A stretch of DNA of 13,442 bases from Lachnospiraceae bacterium (GCA_021200345.1 JAJQGR010000331.1:1-13442); one strand, 5' to 3'; counted from the first letter of the stretch, positions 1 to 6,283 are shown. Notes: generated by a model not told the origin, from the sequence alone. Translations and numbers: made by a program.

Positions 1-208
1 GGCAGTGAATGCCAAAGGTGTTGGTGGAAATAACAGTACAGCCTGCCTCCAGATAAGCGCGATGCAGCTTTTTAATTTCCGTTGGGTTTTCCAGATTCCA
101 CAGCTCCGGGCCTTTTCCGCCGGAAAGTCCCGCGGCCTGAAGCATGGTGCCGGTACCGCCGTCAAGATAGATGCGCTCTTTTTTGATGCGTTCAAGAATT
201 GGTATCAT
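1..208 (-). CDS. metH: Methionine synthase MetH, homocysteine S-methyltransferase domain (5' part only)
   Basis: This is the N-terminal 69 codons of the cobalamin-dependent methionine synthase, running off the left edge. The visible protein carries the opening strand of the homocysteine-binding TIM barrel: LDGGTGTMLQ at about residues 15-24, GPELWNLENP at 33-42, HRAYLEAGC at 49-57 and the family hallmark STNTFG at 61-66. The enzyme moves a methyl group from 5-methyl-tetrahydrofolate through methylcobalamin to homocysteine. The ATG at 208 has AAGGG four bases upstream. An in-frame TTG at 220 overlapping the stop of the preceding gene is an alternative start. It is the third gene of a metF / activation protein / metH operon. 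The zinc-binding cysteines and the pterin- and B12-binding modules lie outside the window, so full length and intactness cannot be judged. Confidence 0.9.
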   Translation of the reverse strand, partial: MIPILERIKKERIYLDGGTGTMLQAAGLSGGKGPELWNLENPTEIKKLHRAYLEAGCTVISTNTFGIHC

Positions 209-216
209 TTTTCCCT

Positions 217-822
217 TCAATTCCGTATCCCGATCACCGCCGTCACCGACTTGGTGGGATACATAAAACACGCCTCCGACAACGTGATTCCCAAAAGCTT
301 CCCGGCGTTCACAAAATGAATGAAGCCCGGCTGAATTGCCAGAGGCACATCCCCATAGCCGGGAGAAAACCGGGGTGCACAGCTTCGTCCTGTCTCTCCC
401 AGTACCCTGGTTGCCAGCTCCCGGTTGGCCAGATCACACAAAGCCTCCGCTTTTGTCGAAGCCAGAGCGTTCACCACAAAATTCCTGGCAGGAGAGGACA
501 CTGACAGCCGTTTCATCAACCGGTCTACTCCCGCCCCCAGAGTCGCGGCAAAGAGAATGGCCTCCTCACAGCCCTGCAGATTTAAGGTAAGAGCATGGCT
601 GTGAAACGCTCCAAAGCCCAGATCCAGCTCATCCTCTCCGGTCCGGGTCACCCTTGTCTCCCGAAAGCAGTACCGACAGGAAGCCACCTTTGACAAAAGC
701 GCCTCGCACTCCTCCCTCAGCCCCGGCTGCAGCGCAGAAACGGGCTGACCCAGGCGGGCGGCAAATTCTCTCTCATTTACAAAAACCTGATCCCCGGACA
801 CTTCCCTTAACACCGCGTCCAT
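217..822 (-). CDS. Stand-alone methionine synthase activation-domain protein (B12 reactivation)
   Basis: A 201-residue protein matching the stand-alone form of the MetH AdoMet-dependent activation domain found in clostridia that have a shortened MetH. In E. coli the equivalent domain is fused to the MetH C-terminus and binds S-adenosylmethionine to remethylate oxidised cob(II)alamin. Recognisable features are the RFSPGYGD segment at about 151-158 (counterpart of the RxxPGY AdoMet-binding motif) and the MYPTKSVTAVIGI stretch at about 187-199 near the C-terminus. Its ATG shares one base with the metF stop (TGATG), indicating translational coupling, and its stop lies 8 bases before the metH ATG. 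The location between metF and metH supports the role. The motif match is by recognition only; no alignment was run. Confidence 0.85.
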   Translation of the reverse strand: MDAVLREVSGDQVFVNEREFAARLGQPVSALQPGLREECEALLSKVASCRYCFRETRVTRTGEDELDLGFGAFHSHALTLNLQGCEEAILFAATLGAGVDRLMKRLSVSSPARNFVVNALASTKAEALCDLANRELATRVLGETGRSCAPRFSPGYGDVPLAIQPGFIHFVNAGKLLGITLSEACFMYPTKSVTAVIGIRN

Positions 823-1679
823 CAGATGATCTCGCTTAAGTTAGACTGCAGCGCGGCCGCCACATCCGGCTTATTCATGGAATAAACATGCACCGCATTG
901 ATGCCGTTGGCATAGAGGTCAATGATCTGCTCGGAAGCATAAATAATGCCCGCCTGCTTCATGGCCGCCGGTTTGTCTCCATAGCGGTCAATGATATAGC
1001 GGAACCGCTGAGGCAGGGAATTGCCGGACAGCGCGATGGATCGTTTAATCTGCTTCGCATTGGTCACAGGCATAATGCCTGGAATCACCGGTACCGTGAT
1101 TCCAGCCTCCCGAACCCGGCGCAGAAAATTATAGAAAATATTATTGTCAAAAAACATCTGTGTCACCAGGAACTGGCAGCCTGCGTCTACCTTTTCTTTC
1201 AGATGCTGAATATCCTCCACACTGTTAAGACTGTCCGGATGCACCTCCGGATAGCAGGCGCCGCCAATGCAGAAATCACCGGCTCCACGAACCTCACGGG
1301 TCAGCTCACTGGCATAGTGGTAATCCAGACTGGTCATATCCAGTCCCTCCGGAATGTCGCCGCGCAGAGCGAGCACATTTTCAATTCCACGCTCTTTCAG
1401 TTCCTTCAGTTTCTTTGCCACATCCTCTTTTGTGGAGGAGACACAGCTCAAATGGGCCAGAGGAGTGACGCCCTTTGACTGCAAAAACTGAGCAATCTCC
1501 ATGGTATATTGGGAAGTACCGCCGCCCGCGCCATAAGTGACGCTCATATAACTGGGATGCAGATCCGCGATAGCCCCGGCCGCTTTCATTACGGATTCGT
1601 AAGTAGCGCTGGTCTTCGGAGGAAAGACCTCAAAGGAAAGACTGGGCCTGTCGCCAGTGATAATATCGATGATTTTCAT
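822..1679 (-). CDS. metF: 5,10-methylenetetrahydrofolate reductase MetF
   Basis: A 285-residue flavoenzyme that reduces methylene-THF to 5-methyl-THF, the methyl donor for the MetH encoded two genes downstream. The single TIM-barrel domain is complete. Visible hallmarks are SFEVFPPK with the catalytic Glu at residue 17, SVTYGAGG at 46-53, LALRGD with Asp108 (counterpart of E. coli Asp120 near FAD N1), GACYPEVHP at 140-148, VTQMFFD at 172-178 and PGIMPV at 200-205. Length fits the bacterial family (about 280-300). It starts at the ATG at 1679 behind a GGAGAGG-type site about 12 bases upstream and opens the operon. In acetogens and other anaerobes MetF may work with a zinc partner or RnfC-like subunit; none is visible here. 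Confidence 0.95.
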   Translation of the reverse strand: MKIIDIITGDRPSLSFEVFPPKTSATYESVMKAAGAIADLHPSYMSVTYGAGGGTSQYTMEIAQFLQSKGVTPLAHLSCVSSTKEDVAKKLKELKERGIENVLALRGDIPEGLDMTSLDYHYASELTREVRGAGDFCIGGACYPEVHPDSLNSVEDIQHLKEKVDAGCQFLVTQMFFDNNIFYNFLRRVREAGITVPVIPGIMPVTNAKQIKRSIALSGNSLPQRFRYIIDRYGDKPAAMKQAGIIYASEQIIDLYANGINAVHVYSMNKPDVAAALQSNLSEII

Positions 1680-1731
1680 ATGTATGTGATTCCTCTCCTG
1701 TCGTTACCATTCACTGTGAATAGGTACTCTG

Positions 1732-1760
1732 ATTATAGTCAAAAAAAGCGGCAAAATCAA
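1732..1760 (-). promoter_or_regulatory. Sigma-A promoter of the metF operon
   Basis: On the minus strand TTGATT (1760-1755) and a perfect TATAAT (1737-1732) are 17 bases apart, predicting a transcript start near 1725 and a leader of about 45 nt. The -35 box lies in the loop of the upstream terminator hairpin. The leader is too short for a SAM or cobalamin riboswitch. Confidence 0.75.
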
Positions 1761-1776
1761 GACGATTACCGCTTTT
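1741..1776 (-). terminator. Intrinsic terminator downstream of the C39-like peptidase gene
   Basis: Read on the minus strand, AAAAGCGG (1776-1769) pairs with CCGCTTTT (1751-1744) around a 17-nt loop, followed by a run of seven T (1747-1741). It lies about 25 bases beyond the stop of the peptidase gene. The metF promoter overlaps it. On the plus strand the arm ends in CCGCTTTTCC, which would be a poorer terminator. Confidence 0.75.
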
Positions 1777-1801
1777 CCATAAAAGTATTCACCTGTATTC
1801 A

Positions 1802-2740
1802 TCAGCCTTGCAGCACCACGCACTGATTCCCTCTGGACGCAAAGACGCTCTCAAAATCCTCCCGACTGTATTCCACCAGCCCGGAGATCGGATCCGCGAT
1901 GGTGACCGTGTCCTCCGTATACCCAATCAGAACCGCTCCGTGATCGTTGCTGCTCCACTCCACATACCTGCCTTCTTCCGTATACCAGCCATCGGTGGAA
2001 TAACGCTCCTCCATTCCAATGGTTACCCACACAACCACAGGCACATCCTGGCTGACCATCCGGTAAAGCTCCTCCGCGCTACTTCCCGTCAGGTCAACAG
2101 CTGTCAGGGTACTTTTCTCATCCCGCAGGTAACCATTAGCCGCAGTCAGGATTGCTTCCGTTCCGCAGATATAGCCCGCGTCCGAAAACGGATCCCCCAC
2201 AAAATACGCATTTAAATCCGGTCCATATTTCAGCCCATCATTTCCATAGTAAAAAGATGCGGCAGCCGTAGGCAGATATTCCGAGGCCATGATGGTTTTG
2301 TCTACATCAAAGCCATAGTAATTTAGCACCATGGTCATCGCCACAATCTCACAACCCGTGGGCAGCTCCGGCATCTGGCAGATGATTTCAAAATTCTCAA
2401 TCAGATGACTGCTGTCATCAAAATCCCGGACGACAGCAATCTTTGCTTTCTCTGCACTTTCTCCGGCATCCCCGGTTCCGGATGCTTCGCTTTCCTGAGT
2501 TTCTGTGGCTTCGCTTTCCTGAGTTTCGGTGGCTTCGCTTTCCTGAGTTTCTGCAGCTTCGCTTTCCAAATTCTCCTTTTCCCCAATTTCTCCGGATGTC
2601 ACAAGCCTATCCAGCTCTTCTGTCACTATTTGCAGCAGCTCTCCGGCGGTCATCTCATTGGTATCCATATAACTCACGCCACCCGAGAGCACTCCCACAA
2701 GGAGAAGCACTACAAGGAAAGCGAATATTCTTCTTTTCAT
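1802..2740 (-). CDS. Secreted C39-like cysteine peptidase
   Basis: A 312-residue exported protein. It opens with MKRR and a hydrophobic stretch (about 6-24), a signal peptide or membrane anchor without a lipobox. A low-complexity acidic linker (about 53-98) contains the repeated octapeptide ESEATETQ. The C-terminal domain (about 118-312) matches the peptidase C39_2 / papain-like fold: MPELPTGCE supplies the probable catalytic Cys130, NDHGAVLIGY gives His267 and IADP gives Asp283. Proteins of this kind are secreted by many Firmicutes; the substrate is unknown. An upstream ATG at 2746 leaves only one base after AGGAGG, whereas the ATG at 2740 leaves seven, so the latter was chosen. The gene stands between the ECF S-component gene and metF, with a terminator after it. 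A TATAAT at about 2812-2817 could be its -10, but no good -35 is seen. Confidence 0.8.
   Translation of the reverse strand: MKRRIFAFLVVLLLVGVLSGGVSYMDTNEMTAGELLQIVTEELDRLVTSGEIGEKENLESEAAETQESEATETQESEATETQESEASGTGDAGESAEKAKIAVVRDFDDSSHLIENFEIICQMPELPTGCEIVAMTMVLNYYGFDVDKTIMASEYLPTAAASFYYGNDGLKYGPDLNAYFVGDPFSDAGYICGTEAILTAANGYLRDEKSTLTAVDLTGSSAEELYRMVSQDVPVVVWVTIGMEERYSTDGWYTEEGRYVEWSSNDHGAVLIGYTEDTVTIADPISGLVEYSREDFESVFASRGNQCVVLQG
2484..2567. repeat. 24-bp in-frame tandem repeat in the peptidase linker (3.5 copies)
   Basis: Three units of 24 bases start at 2484, 2508 and 2532, followed by a half unit at 2556-2567. The units differ only in the last few bases (ctgtg, cggtg, ctgca). Each unit encodes eight residues (variants of ESEATETQ), so copy-number change by slippage would lengthen or shorten the linker without breaking the frame. 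Confidence 0.9.
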
Positions 2741-2747
2741 CCACATT

Positions 2748-2753
2748 CCTCCT
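2748..2753 (-). promoter_or_regulatory. Ribosome binding site that decides the peptidase start
   Basis: A perfect AGGAGG lies one base before an ATG at 2746 and seven bases before an in-frame ATG at 2740. Only the second spacing is workable, so the annotated protein begins MKRRIF. Confidence 0.8.
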
Positions 2754-2846
2754 GTTACACTTCGGAAATGATCAGAGATGCCTTAAATCAGAGCATATCA
2801 TAACAAAAGCTATTATAACCGGAAGTTGTGTATTTTGTGTGAGCGG

Positions 2847-3398
2847 CTATCCCTGATCGGCAAACCGCACCACACCGGCCCGGTTTAGGGCAGCCATCAC
2901 CGCCGGAATCAGCACCAGCTGCAAAATAATGCCCGGAATCGCGTTAAGGAACGCTCCCGCGATAAACATCTGCCAGCTAAAGGCGGCTCCGCCCACGCCC
3001 ATCATAATCACACGAACCACGCCCCATACCACACGGCCAACGATCATGGCGCTGATCAGGCTGACATACACCGCGGCCACATTATGTTTGCGGAAACGGG
3101 CATACAGAAAACCGATCACCGCCCCGTATGCAGCCAGCTCAAAGGCCATGCCAAGACCCGTAGGGTAAAACACCGGCATTCCAAAGATCATGCCCCGCAG
3201 CAGAGGCGTAATAAATCCTATCAGCAAGCCGTACTGCCAGCCGCAGATCAGACCGCAGAATAATACCGGAATATGCATGGGCAACAGCAGATTCCCAATC
3301 TGCGGGATGCCTCCTGTAATAGTGGGAAGGATGATGCCAATGGCCAGAAACATCGCCGCAAGCACCATGTTTAGAATTTTCGAGTGTTGACTGTTCAT
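2847..3398 (-). CDS. ECF transporter S component (vitamin/cofactor-binding membrane subunit, substrate unknown)
   Basis: A 183-residue, very hydrophobic protein with about five to six membrane helices, typical of energy-coupling factor S components, which bind a vitamin or micronutrient and associate with a shared EcfA/EcfA'/EcfT module. Helix 1 contains AAMFLA (14-19), an AxxxA pattern like that used to dock on EcfT. Conserved-looking loops are GNLLLPMHIPVLFCG (36-50), ITPLLRGMIFGMP (63-75), GRVVWG (121-126) and AFLNAIPGIILQL (149-161). The ATG at 3398 has AGGAG seven bases upstream. The reading frame stays open upstream to 3641, but that extension holds the gene's own promoter and leader, so it is not coding. 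No ecfA or ecfT gene is in the window, as expected for a group II ECF system. The substrate cannot be assigned. Confidence 0.8.
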   Translation of the reverse strand: MNSQHSKILNMVLAAMFLAIGIILPTITGGIPQIGNLLLPMHIPVLFCGLICGWQYGLLIGFITPLLRGMIFGMPVFYPTGLGMAFELAAYGAVIGFLYARFRKHNVAAVYVSLISAMIVGRVVWGVVRVIMMGVGGAAFSWQMFIAGAFLNAIPGIILQLVLIPAVMAALNRAGVVRFADQG

Positions 3399-3585
3399 TT
3401 TTTCTCTCCTGATCTCATAAAATAATTTTTTTCCGGCTGTTGGGCCGGACAGGCGCCCGCAAAATAAAAAGAAGGCGCACTGCTTCTCTTCTGAAAAGCC
3501 GTACGTCTTCCTGACATACCATTCTTTATAAACCTGAAAATAATAACAGCACTTCTGTGCCCCACGGCCGCTTCCTGCGAACCGA
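3399..3585 (-). promoter_or_regulatory. Structured ~185-nt 5' leader of the ECF S-component gene (candidate cis-regulatory RNA)
   Basis: Between the predicted transcript start (about 3583) and the ATG the minus strand can form consecutive hairpins: GGTCG/CGGCC (3587-3566), GCAC-AGAA-GTGC (3560-3549), a 7-bp stem GCTTTTC/GAGAAGC with another AGAA loop (3499-3482), GCGCC/GGCGC (3478-3453) and TCCGGC/GCCGGA (3449-3432). An A-rich then T-rich stretch and AGGAG follow. S-component genes are often riboswitch-controlled, but I could not match this leader to TPP, FMN, cobalamin, THF or preQ1 consensus features. Function is inferred from length, structure and position only. Confidence 0.4.
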
Positions 3586-3589
3586 CCAT

Positions 3590-3619
3590 AGTTTATCATC
3601 TCAGGCCCGCTTCTGTCAA
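3590..3619 (-). promoter_or_regulatory. Sigma-A promoter of the ECF S-component gene
   Basis: A perfect TTGACA (3619-3614) and TAAACT (3595-3590) are 18 bases apart on the minus strand. The -35 box contains the TGA stop codon of the DUF3842 gene (3618-3616), so the two genes abut with a promoter built into the end of the first. Confidence 0.75.
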
Positions 3620-4020
3620 GCAATTTTCCTGACCTCCTCAACTACCTCCTGCAGCAGCCGGCTGATATTAAATTCGCTGACCCCCACCACAATATTGTCG
3701 CAGTGATTGATGGGAATCAAAATTTTCTTCGCGCTGCTTTGTCCAACGGCTGCCGCCATTTTGGGCGTAATTTCCCCATACATGGAATCCGCGATCACAA
3801 TCCCGATCGGCCCAATGATCACATCCGCTCTGCGGCTGTTGACCACCACCGCGTTCTCCCCGGTGGCCGCATTATTCGCTCCGGCTTTCAGCATAGCCGC
3901 CGTGGCGGCAGAATTGGTGCCTACCGCGGTAATCACACCCTCAGGGATATTCTGCCTCAGGGCGGTTACCAGCTGACGGCCGATTCCTCCGCCCTGCGCA
4001 TCAACAATAAGTATATTCAT
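3616..4020 (-). CDS. DUF3842 family protein
   Basis: A 134-residue soluble protein of the DUF3842 family, known mainly from clostridia and without an established function. It starts MNILIVDAQGGGIGRQLV, a beta strand followed by a glycine-rich turn reminiscent of a Rossmann nucleotide-binding loop, continues with AVGTNSAATAAMLKAGAN (32-49) and ends with KKILIPINHCDNIVVGV (97-113). The glycine-rich loop suggests nucleotide or cofactor binding, but this is inference. The ATG at 4020 has AGGAGG four bases upstream. Its stop lies inside the -35 box of the ECF gene, and read-through from this gene into the ECF gene seems likely because no terminator separates them. No convincing promoter for it was found in the divergent region shared with the TetR gene. 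Confidence 0.8.
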   Translation of the reverse strand: MNILIVDAQGGGIGRQLVTALRQNIPEGVITAVGTNSAATAAMLKAGANNAATGENAVVVNSRRADVIIGPIGIVIADSMYGEITPKMAAAVGQSSAKKILIPINHCDNIVVGVSEFNISRLLQEVVEEVRKIA

Positions 4021-4056
4021 ACTGCCTCCTATCGTTTTTTATAGATAAATTCGCTT

Positions 4057-4097
4057 TTGACATTTTTCTTGAAAATTCCTGTAATCTTTGATAGAAT
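4057..4097 (+). promoter_or_regulatory. Two overlapping promoters for the TetR-family gene, with possible operator half-sites
   Basis: P1 is TTGACA (4057-4062), 17 bases, TGTAAT (4080-4085). P2 is TTGAAA (4069-4074), 17 bases, TAGAAT (4092-4097). The octamers ATTCCTGT (4075-4082) and ATACCTGT (4096-4103) are 21 bases apart, two helical turns, and could be regulator half-sites; autoregulation is common in this family but not shown here. Confidence 0.6.
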
Positions 4098-4212
4098 ACC
4101 TGTCAGGCATCATTGCATATCAACGCGGCATGAAAGAATTTCCCGCCGCAAATGAGGAGGATGGAAACGGCGCTGCCACACCGTGTGATGTATCGGTAAC
4201 GGAGGAAATAAA

Positions 4213-4791
4213 ATGGCAGATTCCAATATTACCAAAAAAGCACTGGCTCAGGCTCTGCGGGAGCTCATGAAAGAGACCCCCTTTGAGAAGATTAATGTGG
4301 CTCAGATCTGTGAAAAGTGCGGTATGAACCGCAAGAGCTTTTATTATCATTTCAAAGATAAGTACGACCTGGTCAACTGGATCTTTGACACGGATTTCAT
4401 CACTTTGATGACCGGCTTGTCCCCCGAAGACGACTGGGGCTTTATTGAGCGCCTCTGCAACTATTTCTATGATAACCGGGATTTCTATCGCAAGGCTCTG
4501 ATGGTCCACGGACAGAATTCTTTCTCCGAGCATTTCCGCGAGTTCCTGTACCCTCTGTTAAAAAGCCGGATGCAGGATGTGTCTGGCCGTGACGATGTTC
4601 ATCCAATGTGCATTGATTTTATGACTGACGCCTTCTCCCTGTGGTCCAGGTTGCCGCGTCAAAGGTATCTGCGTCATAATCCGTACCGTCAATATAGCCT
4701 CCCTCAATCATGGCCAAGGTCAGACTCTTGGCAGAGGTGGAACCGGAGGAAACACCCACCTTGGCGTCCACCAGGTCAGCAAGAGAGGTAA
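4213..4791 (+). pseudogene. TetR/AcrR-family regulator, 3' end replaced (chimeric with the binding-protein gene)
   Basis: The first 143 codons (to about 4641) encode a TetR-family regulator. The N-terminal helix-turn-helix is complete: ITKKALAQALRELM (6-19), INVAQICEKCGMNRKSFYYHF (27-47) and the FYYHFKDKYDLVNW core typical of the DhaS-like subgroup. The start of a C-terminal ligand-binding domain follows (FIERLCNYFYDN, about 77-88). After FMTDAFSL the sequence changes abruptly into 49 residues rich in Arg, Pro and Gln that are the antisense reading of the opposing lipoprotein gene. TetR proteins of this group run about 180-200 residues, so roughly the last quarter is missing. DNA binding might survive; ligand binding and dimerisation are doubtful. 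The start at 4213 is supported by GGAGG seven bases upstream. Confidence 0.8.
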
Positions 4792-5320
4792 TGCCGGAGG
4801 AATTTTCCACCAGAACCGTCACATAGTCCGTGTAGTACGGCGTGGTGAAATCCCAGCTGTTCTTCCTCTCCTCAGTGATGGTGAAAGTCGCCAGCACACA
4901 GTCAATATCGCCGGAATCCAGAAGCTCGGTTCTGGTAGCTGCAGTCACTGCTGTGTACTCCACATCTACCCCCAGATAGTCAGCGATCATCTGTGCCAGT
5001 TCAATCTCCATGCCCTCATATTCGCCGGTCAGCTCATCCTGATAGCCGAAGCCGATGACGGCATTCTTAACGCCTACCCGCAGCACGCCTCTGTCAATGA
5101 TGGCCTGCACATCCTCCGCATATTCGGTTTCCGCCGCTTCTTCCGAAGTCTCCGCAGATTCTTCCTCCGTGGTCTCCTCCTCTGTCTCATCGGTGGTTTC
5201 TTCCGTCTCCTCCGCCTCTGAAGAGGAAGCAGAAGTACTCGAAGAACTGCCGCAGCCTGCCAGCATGGACACTGCCATCAGGGAGGAAAGCAACAACGCC
5301 GCTACTTTTTTCTTTTTCAT
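4619..5320 (-). pseudogene. Polar amino-acid ABC substrate-binding lipoprotein, 3' truncated
   Basis: The N-terminus is intact: MKKKK, a hydrophobic signal and the lipobox LAGC with Cys23 for lipidation, then an acidic Ser/Glu/Thr linker (about 24-68). The solute-binding domain of the SBP_bac_3 family begins near residue 72 (IDRGVLRVGVKN) and shows DELTGEYEGMEIELAQMIADYLG, TRTELLDSGDIDCVLATFTITEER and FTTPYYTDYVTVLV, the usual polar amino-acid signature. The match stops at about residue 228 (ATWTTG, near 4637), followed by five foreign residues and a stop lying within the TetR gene. About 60-80 residues, the end of the second lobe and return strands, are missing, so a folded binding protein is unlikely. 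The ATG at 5320 has AGGAG six bases upstream. It follows the transporter ATPase gene by 113 bases; no permease gene is present. Confidence 0.85.
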
Positions 5321-5338
5321 AATGTTCTCCTCATTTCT

Positions 5339-5420
5339 GCGCGGCGCTTATGATACCGGGAGCCGCGCGTTCCCATTTATCTTTATTTCATGGACAGACA
5401 GCTTTTGTCTTTCATGAAAT
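5339..5420 (-). repeat. Two strong hairpins between the ABC ATPase and binding-protein genes
   Basis: GCGCGGC (5339-5345) pairs with GCCGCGC (5362-5368). Next to it ATTTCATG (5385-5392) pairs with CATGAAAT (5413-5420), enclosing a second stem AGACA/TGTCT (5396-5400 and 5406-5410). Neither is followed by a T-run on the minus strand, so they are not classic terminators. Intercistronic hairpins of this kind often adjust the high expression of a binding protein relative to its ATPase by protecting mRNA ends; that role is inferred. Confidence 0.5.
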
Positions 5421-5433
5421 GAAGAAGCACACT

Positions 5434-6162
5434 CTATTTACGGATAATCTTTCCTAAAAACTGCTGTACCCTCTCGTTTTTGGGGTGATCAAAGAACTCC
5501 TCCGGCGGCGCCTCCTCTATGATCTGGCCGTCCGCCATAAAAATCACCCTGTCCGCCACCTGCCTGGCAAAGCCCATCTCATGAGTTACCACCACCATGG
5601 TAATATTTTCCTCATGGGCCAGTTTGATCATCACATCCAGCACCTCCTGAATGGTCTCCGGATCCAGCGCCGAAGTAGGCTCGTCAAACAGAATAATTTT
5701 GGTTTGGGTACACAGAGCCCGGGCAATGGCAATTCTCTGCTGCTGCCCGCCGGAAAGCATATCCGGATACACATGAGCCTTGTCTGTCAGACCGACCACG
5801 TCCAGATAATGGTACGCCAGCTCCTCCGCCTCTTTTTTGCTCTTATGGTGAAGCTTTACCGGCGCTAATGTCAGGTTTTTCAGCACTGTCATGTGAGGGT
5901 ACAGGTTGAACTGCTGGAATACCATGGAGGTAGTGCCCCGCACCAGTCGGGTCTTATTTTTGTGGGTCAGCTCCTCCCCGTCCAGATACACATGGCCGCT
6001 GGTGGGCGTCTCCAGATAATTCATGCACCGCACGGTGGTTGATTTGCCGGAGCCAGAGGGTCCGATAATCACCAGCTTTTCTCCCTCCTTCACCTCCAGG
6101 TTCACATCCTTTAAGACATGCAGGTCTCCAAAATATTTGTTTACATTCTCCAGCTTGATCAT
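5434..6162 (-). CDS. Polar amino-acid ABC transporter ATP-binding protein (GlnQ-like)
   Basis: A complete 242-residue ABC ATPase, the usual size for the polar amino-acid uptake subfamily. Motifs in order: Walker A GPSGSGKS (34-41), Q-loop QQFNLYPH (83-90), signature LSGGQQQR (136-143), Walker B IILFDEPTSALDP (156-168) and H-loop VVTHEMGFA (191-199). The protein would sit on the inner face of the membrane and power import through a permease not found here. The frame is open upstream to 6237, but the family starts at MIKLENV; the ATG at 6162 has GGAG eight bases upstream. It is the first gene of the operon, followed by the truncated binding-protein gene. The protein looks functional, but without a permease and binding protein in cis it may be orphaned. 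Confidence 0.9.
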   Translation of the reverse strand: MIKLENVNKYFGDLHVLKDVNLEVKEGEKLVIIGPSGSGKSTTVRCMNYLETPTSGHVYLDGEELTHKNKTRLVRGTTSMVFQQFNLYPHMTVLKNLTLAPVKLHHKSKKEAEELAYHYLDVVGLTDKAHVYPDMLSGGQQQRIAIARALCTQTKIILFDEPTSALDPETIQEVLDVMIKLAHEENITMVVVTHEMGFARQVADRVIFMADGQIIEEAPPEEFFDHPKNERVQQFLGKIIRK

Positions 6163-6240
6163 CACATTTTCTCCGGTTTTCCTGTCAATGAATATCACCA
6201 TGTATGAAAGTCGGAAGCTTTTCTCCCGGGCTCTCATAAC

Positions 6241-6283
6241 AACAAAGGCGCCTTTGGCCGGTCAGACCAAAAACGCCTTTGTT
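6241..6283 (-). promoter_or_regulatory. Long hairpin in the leader of the ABC ATPase transcript (possible attenuator)
   Basis: Perfect 10-base arms AACAAAGGCG (6241-6250) and CGCCTTTGTT (6274-6283) enclose a second 5-bp stem TTTGG/CCAAA (6253-6257 and 6267-6271). On the minus strand it lies just after the predicted transcript start and is followed by TTTGTTGTTAT, a weak T-tract, so it could act as an attenuator. On the plus strand the trailing T-tract (TTTGTTTTCTTATTT) is better, but no plus-strand gene precedes it. Confidence 0.45.

Noticed and set aside
888..1478. Long open frame on the plus strand opposite metF
   Set aside because: It is antisense to a gene with clear family motifs, has no ribosome binding site and its translation has no recognisable domain.
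1680..1731. SAM or cobalamin riboswitch before metF
   Set aside because: The predicted leader is only about 45 nt, too short for either class, and shows no conserved core.
2401..2856. Repeat-rich open frames on both strands across the 24-bp repeat
   Set aside because: A repeat whose length is a multiple of three keeps all frames open. Only the peptidase frame has an export signal, linker and catalytic domain.
3395..3589. 64-codon frame ending in ATGA overlap with the ECF gene, as a possible coupled leader peptide
   Set aside because: Its ATG is directly next to the -10 box, so it would precede or coincide with the transcript start and has no ribosome binding site. The overlap is probably chance within a structured leader.
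3399..3641. In-frame N-terminal extension of the ECF S component
   Set aside because: It contains the gene's promoter, overlaps the DUF3842 stop, and the strong AGGAG points to the ATG at 3398.
4161..4199. 13-codon micro-ORF in the TetR leader directly after GAGGAGG
   Set aside because: The Shine-Dalgarno sequence touches the ATG with no spacing, so initiation is unlikely. It has no amino-acid run suggesting attenuation.
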